A stretch of 64,000 nt of DNA from Chalciporus piperatus (Eukaryota > Basidiomycota > Agaricomycetes > Boletales > Boletaceae). The stretch spans positions 404,091 through 468,090 of the forward strand of contig JBBPTG010000006.1 of the NCBI GenBank assembly GCA_038093975.1. Reading direction: 5' to 3'. The notes beneath the pieces were generated by a model, which was not told the DNA's origin, did not search any database, and was given only the letters and a program-made list of their open reading frames with translations. The position numbers and the translations under genes are program-made. Below, piece after piece: positions 22,855 to 34,165 of this stretch. The stretch's first letter is position 1, and every line of letters starts with the position of its first letter.

Positions 22855-23380
22855 TAGTGTGTATGGACTGGGCCTCGTTAGCTCAGACACAGAGCGGGGC
22901 TATGAGAGATGGTCAGGGTGTCGCGTTTGGAACGAAATGAAAACGAACCAGCAAAGACACTTATGAGTCACGTGCTTCGCGTAACGTTCAGTATGATAAC
23001 GATCCTGATTGAACGTTTGAACACTGTTTGAACACGGATCGAGTTGGATAAGGTAGGGAATGTAGGGAATGAGTACATACTTGCTATTGCCAACGACAAT
23101 GCTTGAAGTCACGGTCGATGTCCACCTTAGGGAGTCATTGCTGTATATTTCTTGTTTGACCTATAGATCATCCGCGGGAGATGTTGCAGCTCGAGCATGT
23201 GGACCACTTGGCAGGGATTACAAAAAAAGGATGACGATGTGATGGCATATGATACCCGGGCCGTCATCGCAGGTCACTCCCTATCGATGACCACAACCGT
23301 GAGCTCCGTGAGCCCTTGAGGTACCTGAGCTGATTTCAGTGATAAATACCCTGCTCGACGTGTGCCTTCAATAGATCGAA
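22855..23380. other. Divergent intergenic region
   Basis: About 0.5 kb between the start codons of the J-domain gene (minus) and the peptidase-like gene (plus), so it should hold both promoters. A GATAAATA-like element lies about 40 bp before the peptidase ATG. No coding signal. Confidence 0.5.
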
Positions 23381-24364
23381 ATGTCCGCAGTCAATCTCCC
23401 CCCTTTCGTAGAAGGCGAGGCACCGTTCGATGTTCCCGCTGCGGGAAAGCCATGCAAGACATGGTACAAGGTCTCAGGTGACCTCAAATCTGGCATCCGT
23501 CCCCTCGTCGTTCTACACGGCGGTCCTGGTTGCTCCTACGAGTACCTCGAAATCGTCGCCCAATTGACCACCCTTTATTCCATCCCCGTCGTCCTCTACG
23601 ATCAGCTCGGCAATGGTCGATCCACACATCTCCAGGAAAAGAATGGAGATACTGAGTTCTGGACACCCCAGCTGTTCGTCGACGAACTTCACAATCTATT
23701 GAATCACCTGGACATTCATGGCGATTACAACGTTCTCGGTCAGTCCTGGGGAGGAATGCTCGCGGCAGAGTTTGCCACTCGGCAGCCGAAGGGGCTACAC
23801 AAGCTTATCATCACCGACTCGCCTGCGAGCATGAAACTGTGGATGGAGGCAGCAGCACTCCTCAGGCTCAGATTGCCCCAGGACGTCCAGGATACCCTCA
23901 ATAAACATGAAGCAGAGAACAGTACCACTCACGCGGATTACCTCAAGGCCACAGAGGTCTTCTACGAGAACTTCCTCTGCAGGGTGAAACCCATGCCGCA
24001 ATCCCTCAAGTCTACCTTCGAGTGGGTCGAGAAAGACCCAACGGTATACATGACAATGTAAGCGATCTCTCATCGCCTTGGAGGATAGAATCTGATCCAG
24101 CGAATCAGGAACGGACCTAACGAATTCCATATTGTCGGCTCGCTCAAAACTTGGAGCATCATCGACGACCTCCACAAGATCATCGTTCCCACATTGATCA
24201 TGAACGGACGTTTCGACGAAGCGCATGACATGACCGTGGAGCCGTACTTCAAACACATTCCAAAGGTCAAATGGATCCAATTTAGTCAATCCGCCCATGT
24301 CCCACAGTTGGAGGAGACGGAGAGATTCATGGAGGTAGTCGGGAACTTCTTGCTTAAATATTGA
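23381..24364 (+). CDS. Proline iminopeptidase-like alpha/beta hydrolase (peptidase S33), 310 aa
   Basis: Exons 23381-24057 and 24109-24364 (51-nt intron) give 933 nt in frame. Features of the S33 fold are plain: the oxyanion-hole motif VVLHGGPGCSYEY near residue 45, DQLGNGRS near 75, the nucleophile elbow GQSWGG with Ser at about 122, an acid in NGRFDEAHD and the catalytic His in SAHVPQLEE. The family releases N-terminal proline or other residues from short peptides, and fungal members also include amide hydrolases and esterases of secondary metabolism, so the substrate is open. No signal peptide. No metabolic cluster partners are adjacent. Confidence 0.9.
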
Positions 24365-24656
24365 CGGGGTCCGTAAGATGAACGTAGGTCGAACATGCAG
24401 CGGGTAGTGGCTGGAGCGAGGATAATGCAAGGAGTTGATCATCGCGTATAAATCGTCGGTTGAGGTGCCTAATCACAAACACGTGTGGTAAAGGAGAGCA
24501 AAAAGTTAATAAGGATTACTTGTGGGAGGATCTACTCCGTCAATTCTTTTTCCTTTACACCGTATTTGGCAGGGTCTGTGCCGTGGTGTTGGTGGTTGAC
24601 AAAGTTAAACCTGTCAATTCCGTTAGAGGACCCGATGCGGCGATGGTACACAAGTC

Positions 24657-25248
24657 TTACATTGGGAACGCCTCTGAAGGCAGGTCGAATCAACAAAGGG
24701 ACAATGTAACACAGTACGTGCACTCACGGAATTTGAGTTGCGACCATGCGGAGTTGCGGTAAGCAACGTCTTGTATCCAATCCGGTTGAGAAGACCCGGG
24801 ATGTAACGGCTTGCCCTCCGCGACGCGCTGCCTCAACTCGGCCAAATCCATCTCCTCCTCACGCCTGTTCTCCGACCAGCCCCAGAAGCGTACTTGCGCT
24901 TTGATGAGAACAAGGTACGACCGAAGTACAAGTATGCTTACGACTCGAGTTCTGGTATGCGAGGAGGAAGCCACCGACAAAGCCTAGTATTCCTCCGAGG
25001 CGAAGGGTTGAACGAAGGCGAATGTTGGGTGGCAATGGGTCGGCCATGTCTGCAATGCCATTGTATTATTTCCATGCGTTTGATTGTAGGAAGTGATACA
25101 TACTCCACAAGTACAATGCACCTGGGAATGCAGCTGTTCCTGCTACCCAAGTTGCATAGTCTGAAGGGCGGAAATAACGAACGACACGAGAGAAATGCGG
25201 GTCCGCGTCGATGAGCGGGTATGCTGTTTTTACGACCTTGTCCGGCAT
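24657..25248 (-). CDS. NADH:ubiquinone oxidoreductase (complex I) 21 kDa-type subunit, 144 aa
   Basis: Accessory subunit of mitochondrial complex I, known from fungi. Exons 25104-25248, 24942-25049, 24728-24892 and 24657-24673 total 435 nt in frame. The protein starts MPDKVVKTAYPLIDADPHFS, followed by VRYFRPSDYATW, a first hydrophobic stretch, RLGGILGFVGGFLLAYQ as a second, and a charged C-terminal part with RFWGWSENRREEEMDLAELR. These are the N- and C-terminal signatures of the fungal 21 kDa subunit family. The last exon is only 17 nt and ends QAFPM. It is divergent from the nucleoporin-like gene, with about 195 bp between the start codons. Confidence 0.88.
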
Positions 25249-25443
25249 GGCGACAACCAAGTTCGAGAACAAGAACAAGAACAACCAAATCGTTCAAGTC
25301 AATTACAAACCTGCCCTAAATCCACTCATCCACTCTGGCGATCTATCTGTTCGTTCTATCTTGTCTTTCTACTCTTCAGCCCGTCGTCCACATCGTTCTC
25401 GGGGACCCCTCAACGCGACGAGCACACACTCACAACGGTGACA

Positions 25444-28103
25444 ATGAGTGCAGTCAGAAGGGTTGACCGGCGTGCCACCAGAAACAACCACTCCTCGCCC
25501 TACGCGCGACCTGCTGCTAGGTCAAACAAGGTCCAACCACCCAAAAAATCAGTGTGTAGACCTCCACCTTTCTGAACCACCTTTGTATTCACCTTTCTCA
25601 GGGTTGGAGTATTTCTGGACTGTTAAATTTTCTTAACCCATTCGGAGGCGGGAAAAGCGAACAAGAGGAGGATGACTACGACTCCGAGGACGACTTAACG
25701 GTTACCCGACGTTCTCCCCCCGTTCCCATAATTCGTCGGCAACATTCACCGCCTCCTCCCCCTCCCGTTCAACCTCCACCGCAGGCATGTACACGACCTT
25801 CGTTCCTTCGAGTTCAAGATCGCTCAATCCTCGTTTAGTTGACAATAAGGCAATCGGCAGTGAATGGGGAGGCTGCAGAATCAAGTCATGCTTCACAGTC
25901 ATCTCGCCACCAGCCATCGTTTTCCTTCACCTCACCGACACCAGCAGGTTCCAATTCATCCCTGGTTAAACACCTTGAACCAGTTACAAGGTTCCTGGTC
26001 GAAAAGGCCGGGCAACCTCTCAACGAGTTTGAGGCGGCTGGTATAGTCGATTATATCCAGAAGAACGTGCAAGGTACGCTCAAGTATGCGCTGCGTCGGG
26101 CATGCGGTCACTCACCATTCGCTACTTTCGGAGTAGGGTCACCCTCCAATCTCGACAGACCCGAACCGTTCCGATTTTCTACCTCACCTTCTCGTAGTTT
26201 GTCCCCCAACTTGGGACAAACCGAAGGAGATGCGGGGGGACCACGCAAAACACTTTCTAGGAACCCTAACGGAGTGTATAGGTGGCAGGGTGCAGGGAGC
26301 TCGCGGCCACGCAATCGGTACCAGTCTCCTGGTTTCGCACCTCGAACGCAACATCGAATGAAACTGTCTCCCCCTAAGACGCCGTTGACCACGGACACGA
26401 AGCGACGGCGTGTGGGTGACAGGGCTGAGTCTTCAACGCCTCAAAAGGCAGCAGTGCCGTCTACCTCCACAGTCGTCTTCCCTCTCTCAGGGCCAGATTC
26501 CCCTATGGCAGTTTCACAGCATGTTGGGTCCTCGGCAACCGTTCCGGACGGCAACGCCCCCGTTTCCTCAACGCTTGGAACTGTACAGCCGGTCACGCCG
26601 AAAGCGAATGGTATACAGCCTCGCATCCGCACAGCTGCATTGCCCTTGAAATCCACCACACCGGCCATTCCGTCACCATTGCGTCAGGCCTGGAGAGACA
26701 GCGACTCTCCGCCACAGGGTTCGCTACCTTCACGACCCACTCGAGCAGCAGGCTTCATGACAGAACTCATCAAGGAGGTCACACCAACCAAGAGGCCAGA
26801 TGTTTCCAACCCTTACCAAACTGCTAGCCCCGTAAAGCCTCCGGCACCGGTTAGGAAGCCTGTGCTTAAGCGACCCAAACCTGCCCCCAAACCAGTCGAG
26901 GAGCCAATCGAAATGGTGCCAGAAACATCTGCACAGGCTATCATCGAAGCAACTGTCCCCAAGGTGAGCTTGTCCTTTCCTGATCACCCTGGCGGTTGGC
27001 TCATGGTCGTTGACTTATAGGGAACTAAACGATCGAGACCACCAAAAATGGAACAGCCAACTCGTGCAGAGGACATGATGGATAGTGAGCCCTCACCCCC
27101 TGTGGTGAATGGCTCCACACAACCTGTTAGATTCCCTGGCGTAATTAAGACCACTGTGGAGACTATCACCATTGTAGAGGAAGAAGAGAGCCCTACCAAG
27201 CGGCGGAAGACCCTTCAGCCTCCGGTCACGATTCAAGAAGCTGAGGAGACTAGTCCTTCCATGGGAGTGATCCGTCCAATAGAAATCGTTGAGCCCACCG
27301 ACGACGCTTCCCGTATCAATGGCAAGGTGACTTCATCAGCACCAGCACCAACGCTGTCTCCCCCTCCCGTTCAAAAGCCACTCTTTGGTGGTGTCAAGGC
27401 CTCTGCACCCAAGGAACCTTCCAAACTTCGGTATAGTTACCAAGCCGACAAAGTGGAGGTCAAGGGGTCAGAAGCAGCAACATCTCCGCAGAGGTTCCCG
27501 TCGTTCTTTGTTCCTGTCCCCGCCCCCTCGGTGCCAGCTCCAGCCCCGGCCCCTGCAAAGGCTAAGTTATCACCAAAGGAAGAGGCTCTTGCAATGGACG
27601 TTGGCAAACTCCCCACGTATACATTCACCGCCACAACTTCAACCTCTTACCCCGCTGGGCCCAGTACCTCCTCTGCGCGCAACACCGTGTTGGCCATGTC
27701 AGTCACTGCCTTGCCGACTTACGAATTCAAACCTGTCACCGCACCAGTACGCGCGATGAATGGGTTTAACTGGACGGCAGCCGGGTTGAAGGCGCCTACC
27801 ACTGTGGAACAGGGGTGGAAGTGCACGGTTTGTGACCTCCAGAACCCAGCCAGCGCAAAGGAGAAATGCACAATCTGTGACGCCCCTAGGGAAACCTCCA
27901 CAAACTCTCATGCGCCTAAGCCGACTCCACCCCCTCCCGCTCCATCCGCGCCGATCGCCCCAGTGAAGGCCTTTGACTGGGCTGCAGCAGGCATGGCACC
28001 CAAGCCAAAGCCTGCAGATGGTACATGGAATTGTTCAGTCTGTACACTTTCCAATCCTGCAAGTGCTACAGATAAGTGTATTATTTGTGATGCGCCTCGT
28101 TGA
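25444..28103 (+). CDS. Nuclear-basket-like nucleoporin with two RanBP2 zinc fingers, 826 aa
   Basis: Exons 25444-25551, 25602-25788, 25861-26963 and 27021-28103 give 2481 nt in frame. The N-terminus is basic, then GWSISGLLNFLNPFGGG could form a membrane-binding amphipathic helix like those of Nup1, Nup60 and Nup153. The long middle is Pro/Ser/Thr-rich and disordered, with SPTKRRK-type basic clusters. Near the C-terminus two LPTYxF modules are followed by two repeats, each with a FxWxAAG lead and a RanBP2-type finger (WKCTVCDLQNPASAKEKC and WNCSVCTLSNPASATDKC). The second finger ends the protein. RanBP2 fingers bind Ran in Nup153. The nucleoporin role is inferred from this architecture. FG repeats are sparse, so a different zinc-finger protein remains possible. 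Confidence 0.68.
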
Positions 28104-28365
28104 ATACTGCTTGGCATGCACACGCGTGTTCGTTTACATACATTCTCGCCTCGATGTGTCTGTTTTTTTTTATTCTTCATTGTGGCTATATCACCTGCTT
28201 TCAACTCGAAGATGTCATGTCCTCGTTGCACCAGATTCTACACCAAGCGAACCCTAGTCGCCTATTACATACACACAAATACAGACACATGCTGTGAGGA
28301 ACGTTCATGGGTGCCAGTGACTTATAATCAAAGTGTTCGTCATATGCAGCTTCAGTAATAATTCG

Positions 28366-30027
28366 TCACAATGCTTGACCGAAATCCAACTTGCGCGCCA
28401 ACGGTCGAACACCGTCTATCGGTGAAGTGAGTTTGCGTTTCAGTTTGTTGGGTGGTGCGGCTTTGACACCAGGACCTGACGCCAAGAGTTCGACGTTGCC
28501 GTCTACTTCTTCGAGGGGACGAGCTTGGACAGAAGCAGGTTTAGGAAGTTTGGATGGATGTGTTGGGTAAGGGAGTGAGGTGAAATACGTGTGATGGAGA
28601 GCCTGTAAAAGGAAACAGTTGAGTCCGGTCAGGCTCACGAGGATGGAAAAGCAATGAGCCTATCTGCAACACATTGCTGTGCGCATGGGGACCCAATGAA
28701 TGAATGAATAAATGAATGACAAACCTCTTTTGCTCCGATCCGTTTTCGTGGCTCGTATGTCAGACATCGACTGAGTAGGTTCAATGCATCTCCGGATGCA
28801 GCTGTGAAGAGGTCACGGAGAGGTGTGCGAGGGAATTGACCGACGGGGACGTAATCTGGGAGTTTGGTGTGGCCCTACAGGTGGGTTGGTGAAGGTGCAC
28901 ATAGTGGTATTTTTAGTCAGCTCGTGTTGCACGAAAACATGCAGGAGCGGGACAAGCGAAGAAAGGACGCTCACCGGCCAATCCTCTTCGGAGGGCGTTC
29001 CGAGCGCTCGGAAGATGGTTTTCAATTGGTCCATGTCTGACTCCCCGGGTAGATATGGCGTGCGTAACATCAATTCTGCAAAGATGCAACCGACGGACCA
29101 TGTGTCGACTGCCGTGCTGTAGTATCTGCAGCCAAAGAGAAGCTCAGGTGGGCGATACCATCTGTGCAGAAAGGAATTGGATGAGACTCTGGGATGGCAT
29201 TGGTGCGGTGGAACACGAACGAACCGAGTGATGACCTGACACGTCATCTTGTATCCTGGGTCTGCAAAGTCTCTTGCCAGACCGAAATCGGCGAGCTTGA
29301 GCTGCCCGTCTGAAGCGATAAGCAAGTTGTTTGGTTTAAGATCCTGTATGAAGGCAATAGTATCGTCTCAGCAAACAAAACTCCCAGACCCCAAAATGCG
29401 TCTTGGAGAGGCATTAAGTGGAGGCGTACCCGGTGAAGAATGAAACTCCTATGGCAGAACTCCAGTCCGCGAAAGGTCATTGCCATCCATGACTTTATGT
29501 CTGCAGGCAAGAAGACGAGGGTACGATCTTTGATGATGATCTCGAGGTCGCTGTCCAAGAATTCGAGGACAAGATTGAGGTTTGTTTTTGAAGAAAACAC
29601 ATCCATGAGCTGTCGTGGGTCGCAAGAATCGGGTGGCGGTAAGCAAGGACGGAAAGCATGAAAGGTAAATTGGGAGAGAGACGTGCCTCGATGATGTTCT
29701 GGTGGTGTAACTCGCGAAGGTACTTGACCTCGCGTACGGCGGACATGTCGAGGCCATCCTTGAACTGCCCGACCTTTATCTTCTTGATGGCAACCTTTCT
29801 TCCCGTAGAGGCTTCACGACCTGTTGGTTATCAAAGTGGATGAGGTAGGACTGACCGATATGCTATGGATTCGAACGAACCTCTGTATACAACGGCGTAG
29901 GTACCTTCACCTATTTTCTGGTCTTTCACCCTGCCAGTGGTCAGTCAACACCGAGCACATGAAAAGAAAGTCGACAAGTTCACCATCTTTTCTGTCGTTC
30001 CAAGTTGGCATTTTCGACTGCATCCAT
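28366..30027 (-). CDS. MCS6: Cyclin-dependent kinase of TFIIH (Mcs6/Kin28/CDK7), 366 aa
   Basis: Phosphorylates the RNA polymerase II C-terminal domain within TFIIH and, as CAK, can activate other CDKs. Eight exons (29984-30027, 29881-29930, 29687-29820, 29430-29609, 29225-29343, 28975-29161, 28725-28874, 28366-28602) give 1101 nt in frame. Visible: the glycine loop [12 protein letters not shown], the ATP-binding lysine in [10 protein letters not shown], the divergent cyclin-binding helix [13 protein letters not shown], the catalytic HRDLKPNN split by an intron, DFGLARDF, the activation loop leading to [14 protein letters not shown], and [19 protein letters not shown], a CDK7 hallmark. The intron at 29610-29686 starts with GC. 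The 41-residue basic tail after the kinase fold is usual for this family. The start codon faces the Nudix gene across about 200 bp. Confidence 0.95.
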
Positions 30028-30233
30028 CTAATACTCGCTCGTCGTGCTGGTCAACATCCACGACGAAATAACCGTCCAAGTGGACATCGAGGGGGTCTGC
30101 TACTAATGAGTTACCAAATGGAGACATTGGCGTGTCCTCGAGTGCACGTCCCGCAATTCCGTCTGACGAGTCTGATCTCCCAGTGACAGTGGCAGCTATT
30201 ATATTCCTGCTCGGTCGCTGGAAGAATGGCAAC

Positions 30234-31257
30234 ATGTTGTCCAGATCGTTCATGACCGCGACACTGGCTGCAGCACCAGCCAACAGCCCAGTACAGTCCT
30301 CTATCATCTCTCTCACCGCCCCATTCACTCACGCATCGCTTGCAACGATCCGAGATGCTCTCGCTGAAGCGGGAAACGCGGATAACATTACCCCAGACCC
30401 GGCGGAGCCCCATGCAGCGGTCCTCGTCCCACTTTGCAATGTGAACAATACTCCTGGCGTGTTACTCGAGGTAAGAGGGAAGCTAAGGTCTCACGCAGGA
30501 GAAGTGAGGTATGTCCAGAGTGATCCCGTGAGTCGTATCCCTGTCTGACTCGTGAATCAGCTTTCCAGGCGGCAGAGTCGACAAAGTATATTCCTTAAAT
30601 GCTGCACCTATGGCTATGCTCATTCCTTGCCCAGTCAGATCCATCTTTCCTAGCTGCAGCCTTGCGGGAAGCCCAGGAAGAAGTGGGCATCCCCCCGCGT
30701 CAGATCGACATCATTGGACAATTCGGGCCTCCTGAGCTCAGCCTCAGAGGTCTCCGAGTATGGCCTTACGTCGTGAGTCCTCCCTACTTGCTGCGTCTTC
30801 ACGAAATCAAGACCATCTGTTCCAGGGTTTCATTCGTCCTCCAGGGAGCATGTCACCCTCACAAACCATGGAATCAAGTACCCACTCTAGATCAACTGAT
30901 TCCACTTCTGGAACTAGAAACATAAGCCCCGACAGGCCTGATGATACCTCTCATACCCCTCTTCCATCTATATCCCTCGACTCCCTAACAATCTCCCAAC
31001 CCGAGGTAGCCACAATATTCCATCTTCCCCTCACTGCTCTCGTCTCTCGCCAGCGACTCAAGCCTCATTACTTTCGTGGTGGACCCTACTGCGCTATCGA
31101 CGTATCGGATCTCGTTCCACCAGACGGGCCATGGGCATCTGACGATACACGTGGACAGTCCGAAATTGCCAGCGAGGGTAGAGGGAGACTGGAAGTTTGG
31201 GGATTGACAGGGTGGTACCTCTCTCTCTTGATGAAGATATTGAGGGCCTACCAATAG
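30234..31257 (+). CDS. Nudix hydrolase, coenzyme A diphosphatase type (PCD1/NUDT7-NUDT8-like), 289 aa
   Basis: Exons 30234-30508, 30561-30585, 30635-30772 and 30826-31257 total 870 nt in frame. After splicing, the Nudix box reads GGRVDKSDPSFLAAALREAQ then EEVGI, matching the GX5EX7REUXEEXGU consensus except that Asp-Pro stands where the first Glu is expected. The upstream AVLVPLCNVNN strand and LRSHAGEVSFPGG match CoA-type Nudix enzymes, which cut CoA into phosphopantetheine and 3',5'-ADP. The N-terminus (MLSRSFMTATLAAAPANS) looks like a mitochondrial presequence. The second exon is only 25 nt. A long C-terminal region separates the Nudix fold from GGPYCAIDVSD. The exact substrate is inferred from the family. 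Confidence 0.85.
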
Positions 31258-31571
31258 TTATCAATGATCGTTTTTGTTTTGGTCAGACAGACACCGAGTG
31301 AGCGAGTTTGGCGTGACCGGCGTTCCGATGACTGGCTCATCTCACCAAGCGTGTCCGCACGAGGGAAACTTCATTAGATTGATCTCGGATCTGTGGCACA
31401 AAAAGTTGTACTAGGATTGCAGAAAATATGGAAACAGAGTCACCAGATATTAACCTTATTCATACAAACCCACGATTCTGTGCTAGCAATGCAGAGCCAT
31501 GTGTGATCAGGCTTCGATGGGGAACGTCGGCGGGCAACGGGCAACGAGCAACGAGCACCGTTACTCATTAA
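31258..31571. other. Intergenic, convergent 3' flanks
   Basis: Short region between the stops of the Nudix gene and the RA-RA-SH3-SH3 gene. It contains an imprecise CAACGGGCAACGAGCAACG-type run near 31540. No coding signal. Confidence 0.5.
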
Positions 31572-33138
31572 TCATTGCTGGTGCGAGTCGGGCGTAGCTG
31601 GTGTTGACATTTTGCCGATGAGCCAACCGGGTACCCAACCGCGACTGCCATCCTGCTTGACAACCTACAGAATCATGAGTCGGATATACGGTCAGTTTGA
31701 AAACGGAAGCTTACATAGGACCAGTGGTGATGCACCTTGAACACCTTCAATATATCATCTGTCGTCAGATCCAATTCTTCCTCTCCTTTCCTCTCGTAGT
31801 CCATCAGTGCAATGCCGAGGAAACTAGGTGATACAATCCTCAGCGGCAAGATTGGCTTCTTCGAGTTTCCCGGCAAACCGGAAAATCTAGATGCTTTTGC
31901 CGCCGCTGTTGCTTCAGCAATGGCAGATGTAACTGGGGCATTTGTCTCCAGCAAACAACCTGTAGGTACCCAGCCTTGTTTTGAGATATTGATATCGACA
32001 ACGCCAGATCCCATTGGGTCTCGTTGCACAGCCCACCAACCACGAGCACGAGAGATGATTACAAAGGTATCGCCGCTGCATGTAACCATGGGTGAGATGT
32101 TGAATACGGAACGAAAGCGTACGAGTACGAACACGCCAACATCAAACTCGTTCCCTCGCTCTGCCAGGTAAGGGTATATTGCCACTGCGTATGAGGCGAC
32201 CGTGGATGCACTGACAGCGATACTCGCGCCTAAGCCATAAAGTGTACCGCGACCGCGGTCGCTAATGTTTGTATGCCCTGGTGAGATTTTACTGAAAGCG
32301 AGTGCTTGCTGAACAACTGCGATCGGGGGCCGGATATCTTTGATGTGCTTGATCATAAACACGGGGTTTTTCTTCGCGTCTCTCAGCTGCTGAAAAAGCA
32401 TGAGAGGTTTCTCGTCGTAGCTGAGACATCTTTCAGTGCGATCTCCTATCCTTATGGTCGGTGAGTGAGCCAAATGCATGAACACGATAAATTACCAGAG
32501 GAACCATGGCAGATAAACATCGCGTAATCTTGCCAGAGATCGCTGTCGAGCTTGTATTCTCTCAAGGCAGCTGGCAAAACTTTCCACGTTGGATCTTCCA
32601 AGCCGACTTTCAGATTCTTGAGATTGTCAAAGTGGTCCTGGCGAGCGGTTTTCGAAAACGGTTGCGACATGGATAGTGCATTGAGCATCGGACAGGGGAC
32701 TGCCTCACCCTGAACAACTGCTGTAGAATTCAATGGACCGTGGTTGTTCGTACTTGCGTACTCTGATGAGACGGAGCCTTTTTGGAGAGCGTGTTTTTGT
32801 CGAGCAATTGAAATGGGGGACTGGATATCTCTAATGTGTTTGAGCGCGAAAATGGGGTTTTTCTTCGCATCTTTCAGCTTCTGGAAAAGCAGGAGTGGCT
32901 TCTCATCGTAATTGAGGCATCTTTCCTTCCGATGGTCTGGTATTCATATCATAATTTGAGAGCGAGCTCGACCTAAGATAGGGATAACGTACGTACCAGG
33001 GGAACCGTAGCAGATGAACAGCGCGTAATCTTGCCAATGATCACTGTCGAGTTTGTACTTTCTCAAGGCAGCTGGTAAAACTCTCCATGTTGGATCCTCC
33101 AAGCAAAGTTTGCGACTGCCCGAGTGATCGTGCTCCAT
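31572..33138 (-). CDS. RA-RA-SH3-SH3 adaptor, SAM-less paralogue of Ste50/Ubc2 (449 aa)
   Basis: Five exons (32997-33138, 32496-32936, 32133-32445, 31715-32075, 31572-31664) total 1350 nt in frame with no internal stop. The first RA unit (LEDPTWRVLPAALRKYKL ... CLNYDEKPLLLFQKLKDAKK) and the second (LEDPTWKVLPAALREYKL ... CLSYDEKPLMLFQQLRDAKK) lie one after the other, linked within one 441-nt exon. Two SH3 domains follow (SYAVAIYPYLAE ... GWVPTGCLLE and ALMDYERKGEEELDL ... GWVPGWLIGK). Compared with the orthologue at 34996-37373 it lacks the SAM domain and coiled coil and carries an internal RA duplication. Intron positions and phases in the shared parts are conserved. The ATG used (MEHDHSG) is the first in frame; upstream exons cannot be excluded. 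It probably binds Ras-family GTPases and polyproline partners, possibly without recruiting the MAPKKK. Confidence 0.75.
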
Positions 33139-34165
33139 ATGCTGTAGCAAGCGATCGAAGGTCAATCGCCTGACCTGCACCCTTGGCAGCAAATGGGATT
33201 TTGAGATCTGGACCAAGGAAGTGATCAATAGCGAAGCGTTCAACAATGAGTTTTTTCCCGTGGTTCCCTGCAGACGAGTGACACTGGCAGTAATGCGGCA
33301 GGTTCACGTGAAGTAAAGAAACAATGAAAGGTCGAACTTTCCACGTACTGTATATTGTTATAGTCATGGTCACGGTTGAAAAGACAGTTTAATGGATGGC
33401 CAATTCGGTACTGTACCCCGCTTCAAGACCGTCGCTTGTGCCAGTGGCTCGTTATCCACACTCCATTCAAACCCAAATCTTTGGCTCCACCCTCCATCTC
33501 CGTCGATTCAACCACATGGTTTCGACCGCCTTTCCCCTCTTGGACTTGCATCACATGTACATGCCCTTATGGCATTTTGTTTGTCTCCCGTAGGCATAGC
33601 GAGGGGTCGGATGAAGACAGAATGCCATCCTTCACCAGGGTATTCCTTCAGGACCTGTACAGATTTGATTAGTTGTTGCCCACTGAATCAGTCAGCTTGG
33701 GTCGCCAAGGATGGGACGATAAACTTGACAGAAGAGGGATTTCTTCCGAGTCCGAGTCTTCATGAGGCTCGAGTGCTTTGAGTTTCAGAGACTGATCGCC
33801 TCCCATACATAATTACTGGTTGGCTACTGTCCTGAGGTGGGGATGGTAGCGTGATAGATCGAGGCGAATCGCCCAGGACGACTGCCTTTCTTCTCATTAA
33901 GAGTCTGGTTTGGGACCCGGGGCCTATCGCTCTCCCGTTCCATTCTTGATGAAGTCTACTGTATCTCGACGGTCTGAGTCTGGCCGAGTATCATAGTCAC
34001 AGAGACACTGAAGTTTAGTGAGACCTCAGTTGAAAGACTTGCCGTGCTCCCTTCAGTGGATTTGTTGCCGCCGGTATTGTTCCCACGCCAGGCAATCTAA
34101 ATCTACTAGTACATTGTGGATAGCCTCGCGGTTCCGCCTTTCTCTCAGCTGCACCCAGTGAGTGT
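33139..34165. other. Upstream region of the RA-RA-SH3-SH3 gene
   Basis: About 1 kb. The minus-strand frame continues open to about 33250 without an ATG, and a plus-strand frame at 33392-33781 is Pro/Ser-rich but has no recognisable motif. I see no SAM-domain exon here: the expected segment with a GFPQYEYQIK-like helix is absent on the minus strand. Confidence 0.45.
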
